From: Petaurus breviceps papuanus | Taxonomy: Eukaryota > Chordata > Mammalia > Diprotodontia > Petauridae | DNA length: 64,000 nt | Direction: 5' to 3' | Assembly: GCA_028583685.1 (NCBI GenBank) | Contig: JAMXIF010000043.1 | Span: forward strand, 6,648,907-6,712,906 | In this document: piece after piece, positions 1 through 10,860 of the stretch | How positions within the stretch are numbered: position 1 is the first letter of the stretch | How the letters are laid out: every line of letters starts with the position of its first letter | Program-made: the position numbers and the translations under genes | The notes under the pieces: generated by a model | The model's database searches: none | What the model saw: only the letters and a program-made list of their open reading frames with translations | Told to the model about the DNA's origin: nothing

Positions 1-120
1 AAAATTTTTAACTAGGGATGTGATATGGTTAAACTTGTACCTTGGAAATGTTTTCCAGCTCTGTGGAGGCCTGAAGTGAGAGAGAACAGACTCTGTGAGG
101 CAGCTAAATTCAATGAATAA

Positions 121-365
121 ATGGAGTGGTGGGCCAGGGGTCAGGAACACCTGAGTTCAAAACTGATCTCAGTTATTTACTAGCTTTGTGACCTTGGGCG
201 ATTTACTTAACCTGTCTGCCTCAGTTTCCTTAACTATTAAGTGGGGATAATTATAACTTCTACCTCTGAGGTTTGAGGTAAGGATTAAATGAAATATTTC
301 TAAAGTACTCAGCAAAGTACCTTTCACATGCTGTGTAGGTAATGTTTGTTCCCTTCCCCTCTCCA
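121..365 (+). mobile_element. CORE-SINE (MIR/MAR1-type)
   Basis: A tRNA-like head with a B-box-like GAGTTCAAAACTG is followed by the diagnostic core around TTTGTGACCTTGGGC, CTCAGTTTCC and GATTAAATGAAAT. The 3' part resembles the end of marsupial MAR1/MIR SINEs. The copy is old. The family is clear and the subfamily is not. Confidence 0.75.
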
Positions 366-379
366 ATGAAGATCAATTA

Positions 380-687
380 GGAGCAACTCATAAGACTAGT
401 GATGAGAGACTGGACTGGTGTGGGGGTCACATAAGTGGAGAGAAGGGGGCAAATGTGAACGTTGTTATGAGAGGAGAATCAACAGGATTTAACAAATGCT
501 TGAATGTAAATGATAAAGGAGACAGAAGAGTCAAGAATAATTGTGAGGTTATAAGCCTCATAATGAAAATGATGATGCTGTCAACAAAAAAAGGTCTGTT
601 TGTAGAAGTGGGAGCTTATAAATTCTGTTTTGGATATGTTGAGCTAGAGATGCTAATGACATCCAGGTGGAGATGTCCAGTAGGCAG
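380..687 (-). mobile_element. L2 LINE fragment (left part, split by solo LTR)
   Basis: Read on the minus strand this is degraded L2 ORF2 from the region just after the RT catalytic box. The plus strand shows the antisense phrases GACATCCAGGTGGAGATG and TTTTGGATATGTTGAG that recur in other L2 copies here, such as 16100-16160. A solo LTR interrupts it after GGCAG, and L2 sequence resumes at 1222. Confidence 0.65.
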
Positions 688-1221
688 TGTAGCAGCAAGC
701 ACCCCAGTGTCCCCAGGGTGGCTACCAACACAGGTTCTTAGATCTGCTTTGATAAAGGAAAGCAACTCAAAATGGGTTAACAGGCTTACTTTAATCAGTC
801 AAATATGTATCGTTTAACTAGTTCAGGGGGAAAAGGTCAGCACCCTGAACTTCAGAATATACAGACAGAATTATCAAGACAGAAACAGATCAAGTAGACA
901 GATTTCCAAACTGTCCAACCATTACATCCATACCAAATCAACATCTGGGTTTTTCAAAGGGGGGGAGGGGTGCTCTCAACAACCAACGGCTTCCCAGTGT
1001 CTTATATGATCAAATCACAGAACACTTCTCAAAGTGAGCCCCCAAAACAAAGCTACACATCAGGGCTTATATAGCCTTCTCCTGGCTCAGACAAGTAACA
1101 ACCTTCTGGACCCACTAGCCAATCAAGAAGTATCTACTGAAAAACAAGCCTCCCACCCCAGGATCCAGGTGCACTTTAGCCTAGGGGCAGGGAAGATCTT
1201 TAAATTTGCATTTCCATTACA
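688..1221 (-). mobile_element. Solo LTR of an endogenous retrovirus, family A, copy 1
   Basis: The 534-bp element begins TGTAGC and ends TTACA on the plus strand, so it has TG...CA termini. It is flanked by the perfect 5-bp duplication GGCAG (683-687 and 1222-1226). The minus strand is probably the sense strand: it carries a TATATAAG-like box near 1066-1075 and an ATTAAA-like polyadenylation signal near 790, with the U5-like end at 688. No internal retroviral region adjoins it, so it is a solo LTR fossil. It is inserted into an older L2. A second copy lies at 53496-54120. I cannot assign a named family. Confidence 0.8.
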
Positions 1222-1300
1222 GGCAGGTGGCAAAGTAGGACTGAAGTTCAAGATATTAGAATTGAATATACATACATACCCACACACATATCTGTAGTTA
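1222..1300 (-). mobile_element. L2 LINE fragment (right part, after solo LTR)
   Basis: Continues the antisense L2 text across the LTR, with GTAGGACTGAAGTTCA matching the next block of the L2 consensus as I recall it. It fades into a CATA/CACA-rich tract near 1265-1295. Confidence 0.5.
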
Positions 1301-1302
1301 CA

Positions 1303-1522
1303 TGTACCTGGGGAGGAAAGGGAGAAAGGAGGGAGGGAGAGAGACAGAGAGAGACAGAGAGACAGAGAGAGACAGACAGACAGAGAAACAGAGAGGGAGA
1401 GAGAGAGACAGACAGAGACAGAGAGACAGAGAATGAGAGACAGAATGAGAGAGAGCAAGAGAATGAGAGAGAGAAAAAGAAAATGAGAGAAAAAAGAGAA
1501 TGAGAGAGAGTATGAATCAACA
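1303..1522 (+). repeat. (GA)n/(GACA)n purine-rich simple repeat
   Basis: About 220 bp of almost pure purine on the plus strand, built from GAGA, GACAGA and GAATGAGA units. It produces long Ser/Leu-rich chance frames on the minus strand. Confidence 0.9.
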
Positions 1523-1544
1523 TCTACCAACAGGAAGATAAGCA

Positions 1545-2058
1545 CAAGACCCCTGAAAGCGGTTGCACCCCCACCCCCACAACCTAGAGTACTGGTCCTG
1601 CATTCAGTTCAGCCTTCGCAGCTATCATGCACAGAAGTGGTTCCTATGGAGGACTCAAGTGCCACCTCCTCCAAATGGCAGCCAGTTGTCGATCACAGGG
1701 CAGGCAACCCAGTCTAACAGAAGCAACAAGCGACCCTGAAGGAGAGTTAGCAGGTAGGCATGTGCCAGACATTTCAAACCATCATCCATCATTACTACCA
1801 GTACCTTCTCTTAGACCCTAATGGAGACATTAGGAGTACTCCAAGAGCCTTGGGAGTAGCAATGTCCCTCAAACTACCAGACATGCTTCCAGGTCAGGAC
1901 TCTCAGATATCATTGAAGGGAAAACTTAGTGTAGACACAGGGCCCATCACCTTCATCACTACCAGCAACAGCTGTTCAACAACTGTTATCAACAAACAGA
2001 TGGGCATAAGAGCCCTGGGGGTAGAAGCATGTCCCACCCAATCACTGGTCCTGCTTTG
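1545..2058 (+). repeat. Unclassified dispersed repeat X, copy 1
   Basis: Contains phrases such as ATGTGCCAGACATTTCAAAC, TAGACCCTAATGGAGAC and AGAGCCTTGGGAGTAG. Similar phrases recur in the same order at 3045-3430 (minus) and 41955-42625 (plus). A related block may recur further along within the copy (AGAGCCCTGGGGGTAG near 2010). I do not recognise the family. The partial open frames do not resemble a known protein. Confidence 0.4.
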
Positions 2059-2061
2059 AGC

Positions 2062-2092
2062 TGAGAGAGACAGAGAGAAAGAGAGAGAGACT
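2062..2092 (+). repeat. (GA)n simple repeat
   Basis: Short GAGAGACAGAGAGAAAGAGA tract directly after repeat X. Confidence 0.8.
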
Positions 2093-2340
2093 ACCTTCTA
2101 TAACTACATTTTTAAATTTTCTGCTATTTTTATTATCTATCCCTCTGCTCCTCTCCATCTAATGAGACCAGTTGAGAGTTGGTGTGTTTGCAAACATTTC
2201 CATCCACACATGAACAAAGATTGGCAAAAGTAATAGACTCCTCCACCATTTCTATTAGTCATTCACCGTCAAAAGAGCATAACATTTTCCAGAGTCGAAG
2301 CAAATAATAGCTTGCATTCTGCTGACACTGAACAAAAAGA

Positions 2341-2500
2341 GGGAACTTTGCATAGTGGAAAGAATACAAATTATTTGAAGTCAGAAGTCTTGAGTTCAAA
2401 GCTCAGTTTTGCTATTTATTTTCTGTGTGACTTTGGGTTAATCATAACTTCAACTGAGTCAGCTTCCTTCTCTATAAGGTAAAACGGTTCTTGCAAATAA
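2341..2500 (+). mobile_element. MIR-type CORE-SINE
   Basis: Typical order of MIR features: GCATAGTGGAAAG, TTGAGTTCAAAGCTC, TGTGTGACTTTGGG, then a degraded CTCAGTTTCC-like and CTGTAAAAT-like 3' core. Old copy. Confidence 0.65.
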
Positions 2501-2699
2501 CTCCCTGTTGGACAGAAGTTTAATAATATTAATAATAATTTATCTCTATAAAGGAGGATGGTGTGGCACTGAGACCATTCTTGTTAGGTATGTCACCCAC
2601 CATGGTAATGTAAGGCATTTAAAATGATAATTACTGAAAACTGTTTTTAAAATATAATGTATAGAACAAGTCTAAAGCTTGACAGCCAGCCCATTTATA

Positions 2700-2900
2700 A
2701 GGAAGAAATGAATAAATGAATGAATGAGAAAGGCATTTGTAAAGAACATATTATGTGCAAATTATGTGAAAATACTTGTTCCATTGCACAATATTAAAAG
2801 AAATGTATTATGTGCAAAGTGTTGAAGATATAAATAGAAAGTACTTGTTCTCAACAGGCTCATCTTCTGATAGGGGGAGGTAAACTTATAGGATATTTTA
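2700..2900 (-). mobile_element. L2 3'-end fragment
   Basis: Antisense L2 3' end: repeated AATGAATGAATG, then an ATTATGTGCAAA phrase followed by AACAGGCTCATCTTCTGATAG, equivalent to the usual CTCAAGGAGCTTACATTCTA block. Strongly diverged. Confidence 0.45.
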
Positions 2901-3044
2901 GCTATAAGTTAGATGGAGCCATGAAGAAAACAGATGGTAATGTATGTTCTGTAATGGCATTCTATTAATAAAACCTTGATCATTTTTTTGTTTATTTTGT
3001 TTTTATGTTGAACCATTTGATGTTGCCAAGAACTTTTGTGGTAA

Positions 3045-3430
3045 AAATTTCCCTTCCTGTATTATCAGGGATTTGGTTGCTCCTCTGGATGGTGCCTGGG
3101 GCAGTAGGGGTGGGGACCAGGGAGGACATTGTAGGGGAAGGGATGCTAGAAGCAGAGTTAGTGGTCTGAGGACACCACTATTCCCAGGGCTTTTAGATTT
3201 ACCTCCCTGTCTGTGGCATTTGGTTGGCCGTTAATATTGGTGTTGGTATGGATGGTGAGCTCCTGCTTCACAGGGGCTGTTTCCTGGATAATGACAGAGG
3301 AAATAAGCCAGAAGTAAAGTAAGTATATTGGGAAGCTCTGATGTTCTAGGGGATCTTGGGTGCTGGGTCCTATGCTGTCTAAGGGGAGGTATTGATAGCA
3401 GTAGTTTGATCTTCCTGTCACATGTTACAT
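3045..3430 (-). repeat. Unclassified dispersed repeat X, copy 2
   Basis: On the minus strand it shows CATGTGACAGGAAGATCAAA, TACCTCCCCTTAGAC and AAAGCCCTGGGAATAGTG, in the same order as copy 1 (1545-2058) and copy 3 (41955-42625). An 87-codon frame is open through it but resembles nothing I know. Confidence 0.4.
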
Positions 3431-3439
3431 CCTGTCTTT

Positions 3440-4250
3440 CTTTCAGGACCTTCTTTTTATTATGATTTTAAACTTAAATATTAAAACAAATATGAAATAA
3501 GAAAATAAACATATCATAAATTTAAATAAATACAAAATAAGAAAAGGAAAAAAAGCATTGCATATACACAGCAGAACATGAGAAGATTCAAAATATACAG
3601 CAAAAAATTCCCATTTCAAGAAAGGCTATATAATAAATACTACACATTGTATTCAGAGCTGTTCATCTTTTCTTTGCTTCCTTGTGAGTTCTCTTTTGTT
3701 CTCTATTGTGCACTTTTTACTTTGTTCTTTTTTTTTTCCCTTCCTCCCCACTCCTCCCCCAAGAAGGCTACACTTAAGCATGGGGATAAATGTATATGTG
3801 TGTACACACATACATATACATATGTGTATATGTATATATACACATATATCCATACATATTTGCATATATACACATACATGCACATGTATATACTTACAAA
3901 CCTATAATCATACTCATATATAGACATATACATTCATATGCATCTATGTAAGATTGTACTATACTTATTTTTCCTCTGTTTCTCTGGTGGATAACATCTT
4001 TCTTCATAAGTCTAAGTCTTTCCATATTTTTCTAAGTTCACCAACTCATCATTTTCTACACCATAGCAATATTCCAACTTTATATTGCCTAGTTACTTTA
4101 AATAGTCTAACACAACTTTGATTAATATGGCTGACATATAGTGTAGTTTCCTTATTTTTCTTTTTTGATTATATCTATTTTAGCTTTAACTTAATCTGAA
4201 ATCATGATTACTACCCCTGTTTTTTCCCTAATAAATTCTGCTCCTGATCT
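3440..4250 (-). mobile_element. Degraded L1-like LINE, minus strand (tentative)
   Basis: Near 4030-4110 the minus strand reads like the L1 ORF2 carboxyl end (GGAATATTGCTATGG, then ATGGAAAGACTTAGAC). Near 4150-4250 it has a piece resembling the L1 endonuclease region (CAGGGGTAGTAATCATG). The order suggests an L1 with a large internal deletion. The stretch includes a long TA/CA microsatellite. The call rests on short similarities only. Confidence 0.35.
3792..3945. repeat. (TA)n/(CA)n/(CATA)n microsatellite
   Basis: Alternating purine-pyrimidine tract of TATG, TACACA and CATA units. It gives Tyr/Ile/His-rich chance frames on both strands. Confidence 0.9.
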
Positions 4251-5159
4251 TTATATATGTTTATGTGTATCTCTTATTTCCTATCCCTCCTGACTCCTCC
4301 ACTTTACTTCTGCCTACTACCCTGCCCTCCTATTACTTAACCTATCCCACCTCCAAAGATCCCTCCCTTATCTTCTCCTCCCAAACCTTTTCCCATACTC
4401 TCTTGTTTCTATCTAATTTGAGAACACTTTTATAGTCTTCCAAATAGATATACAATTCCTTTTTATCCCATTCCCCTTAATCTAGACACCATTCTATACC
4501 TCCTCTTATCCTATTCCCTTGCTGTCTTATTTCTTTATAAATTTGGAAGACTTTTATTCCCTTCCAAATGTATATATTGTTCTCTCTTTAACCCAGATCT
4601 TATGTGAGTAGGGTTTTCCTCTAAAATTCTCTCCCTTATCCTTTCCCCTTTCCCTGTCCCCTAAGTCTTTCCTTTCTTTCTGAATTTAGAAGATCTTATA
4701 ATATGTGTGTGTATGTACACATATGTATATATTTATGTATGCATGTATCATTCCCTCTTTAACCCATTCCTGATAAGAGTAGGGTTCCAGAACTACCATC
4801 CCTCCTCCCCCATCTAATACCTTTGTGTGAATTCTTCCTCTTGAACCTAATTTGAATAAGATAATTACTCCCTTTACCTTTTCCTACATGGTTTTGCTTT
4901 TTAGAATCATGTCTTATTCGGGTCTACCCCAATCTTTCTTTTGAACTACCCAGTTACTAATAACAATCTTAGACATACATTTTGCTTCAGGACCTTTTTT
5001 GGGGGCTAGCTAGTCTGGCTTGACATTTCTGTCCCCACCCTGCCTCCCACCCCACAACCCCACACATACAAAAAGTCTATTAGATAGCCAAGATTAGGCC
5101 AAAGAAAAAGTAATTAAACAGTTAAAATGCATATCCAAGCACTTAACCTCATGAATGTA
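4251..5159. other. Pyrimidine-rich unclassified stretch
   Basis: About 900 bp rich in CT, with repeated phrases such as CTTTAACCCA followed by GAGTAGGGTT (near 4590 and 4760) and a short TG/TA tract at 4703-4745. The internal near-repetition hints at an old repeat (LINE UTR or other). I see no gene. Confidence 0.4.
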
Positions 5160-5345
5160 ATAGAGTCTTAAATTTGGAGTTAAAAGGGAGATCATCTGGT
5201 CCAAGCTCCTCATTTCACAAATAGTGAAAAATTAAGCTCCAGGAAGATTAAAGACCAAGGCAAGATACCACACCTGTAGTAAATGTAGTAGACTTTGAGC
5301 CCAGAAACTCTCACTCCAAATCCTATACTTTTTCTGTTGCATTAT
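5160..5345 (-). mobile_element. CORE-SINE (MIR-type), minus
   Basis: Antisense MIR features: GGGAGATCATCTGGTCCAAG, CTCATTTCACAAATAG, AAGATACCACACC, then a CCAGAAACTCTCACTCC head. Old copy. Confidence 0.5.
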
Positions 5346-6282
5346 GCTTATGATGAAGTCATAAAAAAAGACACTACATTCAGCAAGTTTTTCAAAAGAA
5401 GACAAAAGCATGTAATGTGTTTTAGAAAGATTTCTATTCAAAAGGTTAAATGGTTTAAAAGAAATTTTGTTAAAGAGATGTCTCTGTTATTTGGAAAATT
5501 CACTTATAATATGTAAGATGTCTTATTCTCCCCAACAGTGCCAGAAAAATAAAAATGTTGCTGCATTCTTGCTATTTGTCTCACTATTAATTCTATTAAT
5601 TCAGTTATAATTTGGCAGAGCCAATCCTGACCTAAAGAACAGTAACTCACTCCCATTTTCAAAGAATTTTCTATCTAGTTTGGGACCTGCTTATACATTT
5701 ATGATCTTCATTAGGATTTGAGCCAAGCATGGGAGCAAATGCATTAACAAAGGTCAATAAAAATAAAAAAATAAACAGCAAAAGGGGCTGTCCAGGCTCC
5801 ATTTCCCTCAGCTCTGTTTGTTGTGCCATCCTTCTCCCTATTAAACTGCAATAAAGACAATAAAAGGAAACCAGCTGTGGAAAGTAAAAGTGGCCTTTAT
5901 ATTAATGAATGTATTTCAGATGAGAAAAGCCTTTTAAATGGAGAAAGAGAGGGAAAGGCTATCCAGCCAAAAAAAAAAAAAAGGAAAGAAAGTACTCATA
6001 AAACCTTTAAGACAACTCATTAACCACCACTAATTGTAGGTTACAGAAATTGTTCTACATAAAGATGCTTACATCTCAACTAGGATTGTGTGCTTTGAAA
6101 GTTGAACAAATATTTTATAGAGAGATTTTATTGCACAGATGGCAAACTGGAGCAGTGAATTTCAGAGGAACTATCCAGGATGCCCCTTGAAATGAGAGAG
6201 CTCTTATAAGGACCACAGTGAAGTCAGTATGCTGTACTGAAAAAAGCAATAGAGAAGTCAGAGAAAATCAGTTCCAAGTAAA
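5346..6282. other. Unclassified AT-rich stretch
   Basis: No repeat family or gene recognised. Contains a 12-13 base A run near 5970. Open frames here are short and without family resemblance. Confidence 0.4.
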
Positions 6283-6460
6283 CTAATAATTCAATTCAAC
6301 AAACAGTAATTTATCACCTACTATGTGTAGGATACTGCACTAGGTACTAAGATACAAAAATGAAAATTAGTACCTCTCATCAATGCATTTATATTCCACT
6401 GAAGGAAACAATATGTAAGCAGATGAGTAAACAGAAGATAATTCAAGGAGTCTGGTTCCA
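6283..6460 (-). mobile_element. L2 3'-end fragment
   Basis: Antisense L2 terminus: ACCTACTATGTGTAGGATAC, then GCACTAGGTACTAAGATAC and a degraded CTCATCAATGCATTTATATT block. Confidence 0.6.
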
Positions 6461-6989
6461 TATCATTATCTCATGAATTACGTTGGCTTCACTCTTAAAT
6501 GGGCCCAAGGTAGAAGAGAAATCATCACTCTTTTCTGGATCATTGTCAGTCAAATCCAGAATAGCTCCGTTTAGAAGCCAGAATTTCCTGGCTCAGTTTC
6601 TACCACCATCCTCAACCCCATCTAGAGCTATACAGAGGAGGAAGGACCAATGTGAAACTGTCCGCTCAGCATGCTGGTTATTCTGGTTGTATCACCATTG
6701 AGCACACGACATCTGCTTAGCTACTAGTACTCCTTTCCTTCTCCATGAGTATTATCATGAGATCAGTATGACATTAACTCCAGAATTTTCATGGTAGAGG
6801 AGAAGAAGGGGAACCTCGACCAGTTATCCATAGTTAAGAGGCTAAAGAAATGAGCAATTTTGAATGTCTCATCGAACAACATACTATGGGTTAACAAAAC
6901 TTTGAGACTCCTACAGTGGGTGGAAGTTCTACCAACAGAAATGAGGGTAGAGATGCAAAATTAGAACTCTTGAGGAAAAATGGGGTAGA
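6461..6989. other. Unclassified stretch
   Basis: No repeat or gene recognised. Confidence 0.35.
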
Positions 6990-7610
6990 AGACTTAATCA
7001 AGCAAGCAATTACCCAGGCTCCCTATGGTTCCAGAACATGCTCAGTACTAGGTACAAAGAAAAAGCAAAAACAGTCTCTTCTATCCTCAATAAACTTACA
7101 CTTGAATGGAGGAGAAAATATGCATATGAATATAAGACACAGGATACAAGGTAAACTTAAAGAAATAGGCAGCAGAAGCTGGGTAAATAAGAAAGGCATC
7201 ATACTGAAGATCACACTTAATCTGACTCTTCAAAGAAGCCTTCTAAGAGGCATAGTGGGGAGGGAGAGTTCTCCAGTATGGAGCCCAGGTAGCAAGAAGG
7301 CATGGAGGTAGGAGGGCAAGTATCATATGTGAGAATCAGCATGTAGGCCAGTATGCCTGGAATATTCAGTGCACGAAAGCAATTAAAGTGCAAAAATATG
7401 GGAAAGAGAGGGAAAAGTTAGATGGTGAGAAGCTTTCAATGCTAAACAGAAAACTAGATATTTGATCCAATAGGTAATAGGGAGCTATTTAATTTTATTG
7501 AACAGGGGAATGACAAAATCAGATCTTCAGATAGGAGAATCAATTGTTAACTTTATAGAGGATGGATTAGAATGGAGTGAGGGGAGATGAAGGTCAAGCT
7601 AGTGGTGTTG
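6990..7610 (-). mobile_element. L2 LINE, 3' half, minus
   Basis: Antisense L2 ORF2 and 3' UTR: CAGTACTAGGTACAAAG at the 3' end, CTTCAAAGAAGCCTTCTAAG (end of ORF2), GCCTGGAATATTCAGTGC, then GGGAGCTATTTAATTTTATT and GACAAAATCAGATCTTC, which match the ORF2 block encoding S-D-H-V-type residues. Degraded throughout. Confidence 0.65.
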
Positions 7611-7829
7611 ATTTGACTTTCCTAGAATATTCTGCCTCCTATGTCCCCCAAGAGTCTAATTGCCTCAGATAATACTGGTATGCCTGCCCTGCCAATGGCA
7701 ATTGGTTGGCAGATGTTGGAGACTGCCAGCCCCTTCTCTACAATGAAAAATCATACCAAATCTTATGGAATGCAGCTACACTCTTAGACTTTAAAGGGAA
7801 ATTTACATCAGTAAAATAGAAAGGGGAAG

Positions 7830-9057
7830 TACCCACTAACTGAGGCTAAAACACACACTTTAATACTCCCCAAACAAACATACAAGTAAAAATTCCAAAA
7901 ATCAAAGTGGTGTTAAACAAAAATGAAAACAATTCAAAGCTAAGGAAATGATGAAGCTAAGGATTATTTTTAGATGAATAAAAAAGAAATGTGATTGTGG
8001 CATAGGAGTAGAGAGTAGAAAACCAAATTACAAAATAAAAAAATAAAAAGAGGAATTTCAAAACAAAGTTTGTCACATTTCAATGAGGCAAATATGATAC
8101 TGATACTCAAACCAGTAAGAGGGAAGACAACAAAAGAAAACCACTGACCAATATCACTAATGAATATTAATATAAAAATAATAAATACTACATTAGCAAA
8201 GAAGCTATAGAAATATATTCAAAATCATTCATTATGATTAAGTTGAATTTATAAAGCTGGTTGAACATTAGGACAACCACCAACATATTAGACCATATTA
8301 CTAATAACAATAAGAACAACAAAAATCACATGACCATTTAATAGTTTCAGAAAAAGTTGAACCTTAGAAAGCATAAAAACAAATGAAATTTTCCTTAATG
8401 TAATAGTGATATCTAAAACTAAGAACCTGCTTTATATGTAACCAAATAGTACTTATAGGCATACAAATCAGATTGGGAATAAAGCAAAGATGTTTTGTGA
8501 ACCACAAAACATACAATATAATTGTTGCAATGCTAGTTATAAGACAAGAAAAAAAAAGATTGAAAGAACAGGCATAGTGAAGAGGAGGGAAAATAATATC
8601 AATTTACAGATGCTATACTGGTTTATTTAGAGAATCCCAAAGAATCAGTAAAAAAACCCAATAACTTCATTATTAAGGAAAAATAAAATAAACAAAGCAT
8701 CCTTTCTGTATGGTATAAACAGAAATTAGGAAAAGGAAATATGAAAAGAAATTCTATTCAAAATTACTACAAAATGTGAAATACATATATATTTTGGAGT
8801 TTGCCTACCAAGATACACTCATGACCTATATGGATAAAATTTTTAAATAATAATAATGCTTTTTTCTTTATTTATTTGGAATGAAGTTCAGAGTTTGCCA
8901 TGCCAATATAATAAAAATAATGATGTGATATAAGGAAATCTCTAGAATTAATTCCATATCAAACTACCAAGAAGTTACTTAACCTTGTCAAAAATTTAAA
9001 AAGAAAAAAACTTCCTTTAAAGCCTGGATTCTTAATCATGAAGCTAAAAAGACAGAA
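7830..9057 (+). mobile_element. L1 ORF2 remnant, left part
   Basis: Follows the L1 reverse transcriptase text in order: ACCAATATCACTAATGAATA, then ATTCATTATGATTAAGTTG, GTTGAACATTAGGACAACCA, AATCACATGACCATTTAATA, and later a TTTAGAGAATCCCAAAGAAT block and AAACTACCAAGAAGTTACTT. Many stops and indels make it a dead old copy. The same L1 text resumes at about 10380 after an L2 insertion. The missing text between the two flanks is only about 40 bp of consensus by eye. Confidence 0.75.
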
Positions 9058-9145
9058 TGATAGATACATAGGTAGCTAGCTAGCTAGATAGACATATACA
9101 TATGTATCACATATTTATACATATATATATATATATATATATACT
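9058..9145. repeat. (GATA)n/(TAGC)n then (TA)n microsatellite
   Basis: TAGGTAGCTAGCTAGCTAGA followed by a run of TATA at about 9121-9142. It lies at the junction between the L1 and the L2 insert. Confidence 0.9.
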
Positions 9146-10297
9146 CAAATATGAATTAGTTTCATGCCCTCTGACTGCAAATGCCCCTTAGGGTTCTGCT
9201 TTGGGCCCTCTTCTTTTTTCCTTCTACATTGCTTCACCTGCTGATCTCATTGGCTTCCATAGATTTAATTACCAACTCTAAGCTGATGATTCTACCTTTC
9301 CTGACCCAATCTCTCTGCTGATCTCCGATCATGTATCTCTAACTGCCTTTTATACATCTCAAACTAGATATCCAGTAGATATATCTCAAATTTAATTATG
9401 TCCCAAACTGATCCCATTATCTTTCCCACTAAACCTTCCCCTACCACTTTCTTTATTACTATAGAGGGCAGCACCATCTTCCCAGTATCTCAGGCTTACA
9501 AACTAGGAGTCCTTTTAGATTCCTCACTACTTCTCACTCCCCCCACCCCATATCTAAGCCGTTGTCAAAGCCACCAGATTTTACCTAGGCAACATCTCTC
9601 CAGTATGCCCTTTCTTTCTTGACATTGCCATCACTCTAGTTCAGATCCTCATCACCTCATGCCTAGATTACTGGAATAGCCTGCTGGTGGGTCTTTTTGC
9701 CTCAAATGTCTCCCCATTCCAATTAATTCTCCATTCATCCACTAAAGTGATTTTTGTAAAGTGCAGATCCAATCATGTCATCCCTTATCCCACTCCCTGC
9801 TCAGTAAAGTCCAGTGTCTTTCTGTTGCTTCTAAAGAGAAAATACAAAACACCATGTTTGGCATTCAAAGACCTTCATAACCTAGCCCCCTTCTACTTTC
9901 CCAGCCTTATTAAACCTTACTCTCCAACATTTACTCTTTGATGCAGGGACATTGGCCTTCTTGGCTGTTCCATGAACAAGACACTCCAGCCATTTCATCC
10001 TATTCCTGGAATGCCCTCCATCCTCCATTCTTACTACTGACCTCCTTAGCTTCCTTTAATTTCCAAACTAAAATCTCCCCTTCTACAGGAAGCCTTCCCT
10101 AATCTGTTAATGCTTTCCTATTTGTCCTACACATATCTTGCTTTGAACATATTCGTTTGCATGCTGTTTCCCCCATTAGATTTTAAGCTCCTTGAGTGCA
10201 GAAGCTGTCTTTTGCTTCCTTTCCTATCCCCAATTCTGAGCACAGTGGCTGGCACATAATAGGTGCTTGATAAATGTTTACTGATTAATTGATTAAG
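9146..10297 (+). mobile_element. L2 LINE, 3' half, plus, inside an L1
   Basis: A long L2 ORF2 carboxyl part plus 3' UTR. GGGTTCTGCTTTGGGCCCTC corresponds to the R-V-L-G-P-L box. A CTGATGATTC near 9281 is the degraded YADD box. CTAGATTACTGGAATAGCCT and CCAATCATGTCATCCCTTAT are later ORF2 blocks. The 3' UTR has CCCATTAGATTTTAAGCTCC, GGCTGGCACATAATAGGTGC and the terminal AATAAATG-like end near 10270. The reading frame is broken. L1 ORF2 sequence lies on both sides, so this L2 appears to have entered the L1. Confidence 0.85.
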
Positions 10298-10319
10298 CAT
10301 ATATAGCTCATTCTACACA

Positions 10320-10860
10320 CATTATGAGAGAGGGTCATAGGTTTCACCAGACTGACACAAGAATCCATGACATGAAATAGATGACAAACTCCTGGCAAAA
10401 GGGAACAAAAGATCAAGAATCTCAAGAGAAATAATGATAAAAGCAGCGATGAAAGGGGCCTAGTGGTACCAGATCTCAAAACCAAGTTAGTAAAGTACCA
10501 AAGCAGGAATTATTAAAATTATTTGGTTCTTGCTAAAAATAGAAAAAGTTGAATCAATGGAATAGATTTATTGAGTAGGACCTAGAAACACTCACACTAG
10601 AATAAGAAAAACTCTAAAACACAAACTCTTTAGGGTTAAAGATTTGACTCAATAAGACTTTAGCAGTAAATGGAAAAGCAGAAATTATGATTAGAATACC
10701 TTACTTGATATATCACAAGTTCCAAAAGGATAGGTGGCCTAAATATAAAAGATGACGTTATATTTAGAAAGGAAAAAAAGAGAGGAAAAAAGAAGGAACC
10801 TAAAACAACCATAGTTAGGGAGACAACTTGAGCAAATGTGGGATAAAACAAAAGTGACTC
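10320..10860 (+). mobile_element. L1 ORF2 remnant, right part
   Basis: Resumes L1 ORF2 after the L2: AAAAGATCAAGAATCTCAAG, GGCCTAGTGGTACCAGATCT, ATTTGGTTCTTGCTAAAAAT, GAATCAATGGAATAGATT, then TGGCCTAAATATAAAAGATG. Together with 7830-9057 it forms one interrupted L1 copy without a recognisable L1 3' end. Confidence 0.75.

Noticed and set aside
1123-1545. A 140-codon Ser/Leu-rich frame
   Set aside because: Arises from the GA-rich simple repeat and the adjacent LTR; hydrophobic look is an artefact of composition.
3578-3933. Overlapping frames rich in Tyr, His and Ile on both strands
   Set aside because: Translation of a TA/CA microsatellite.
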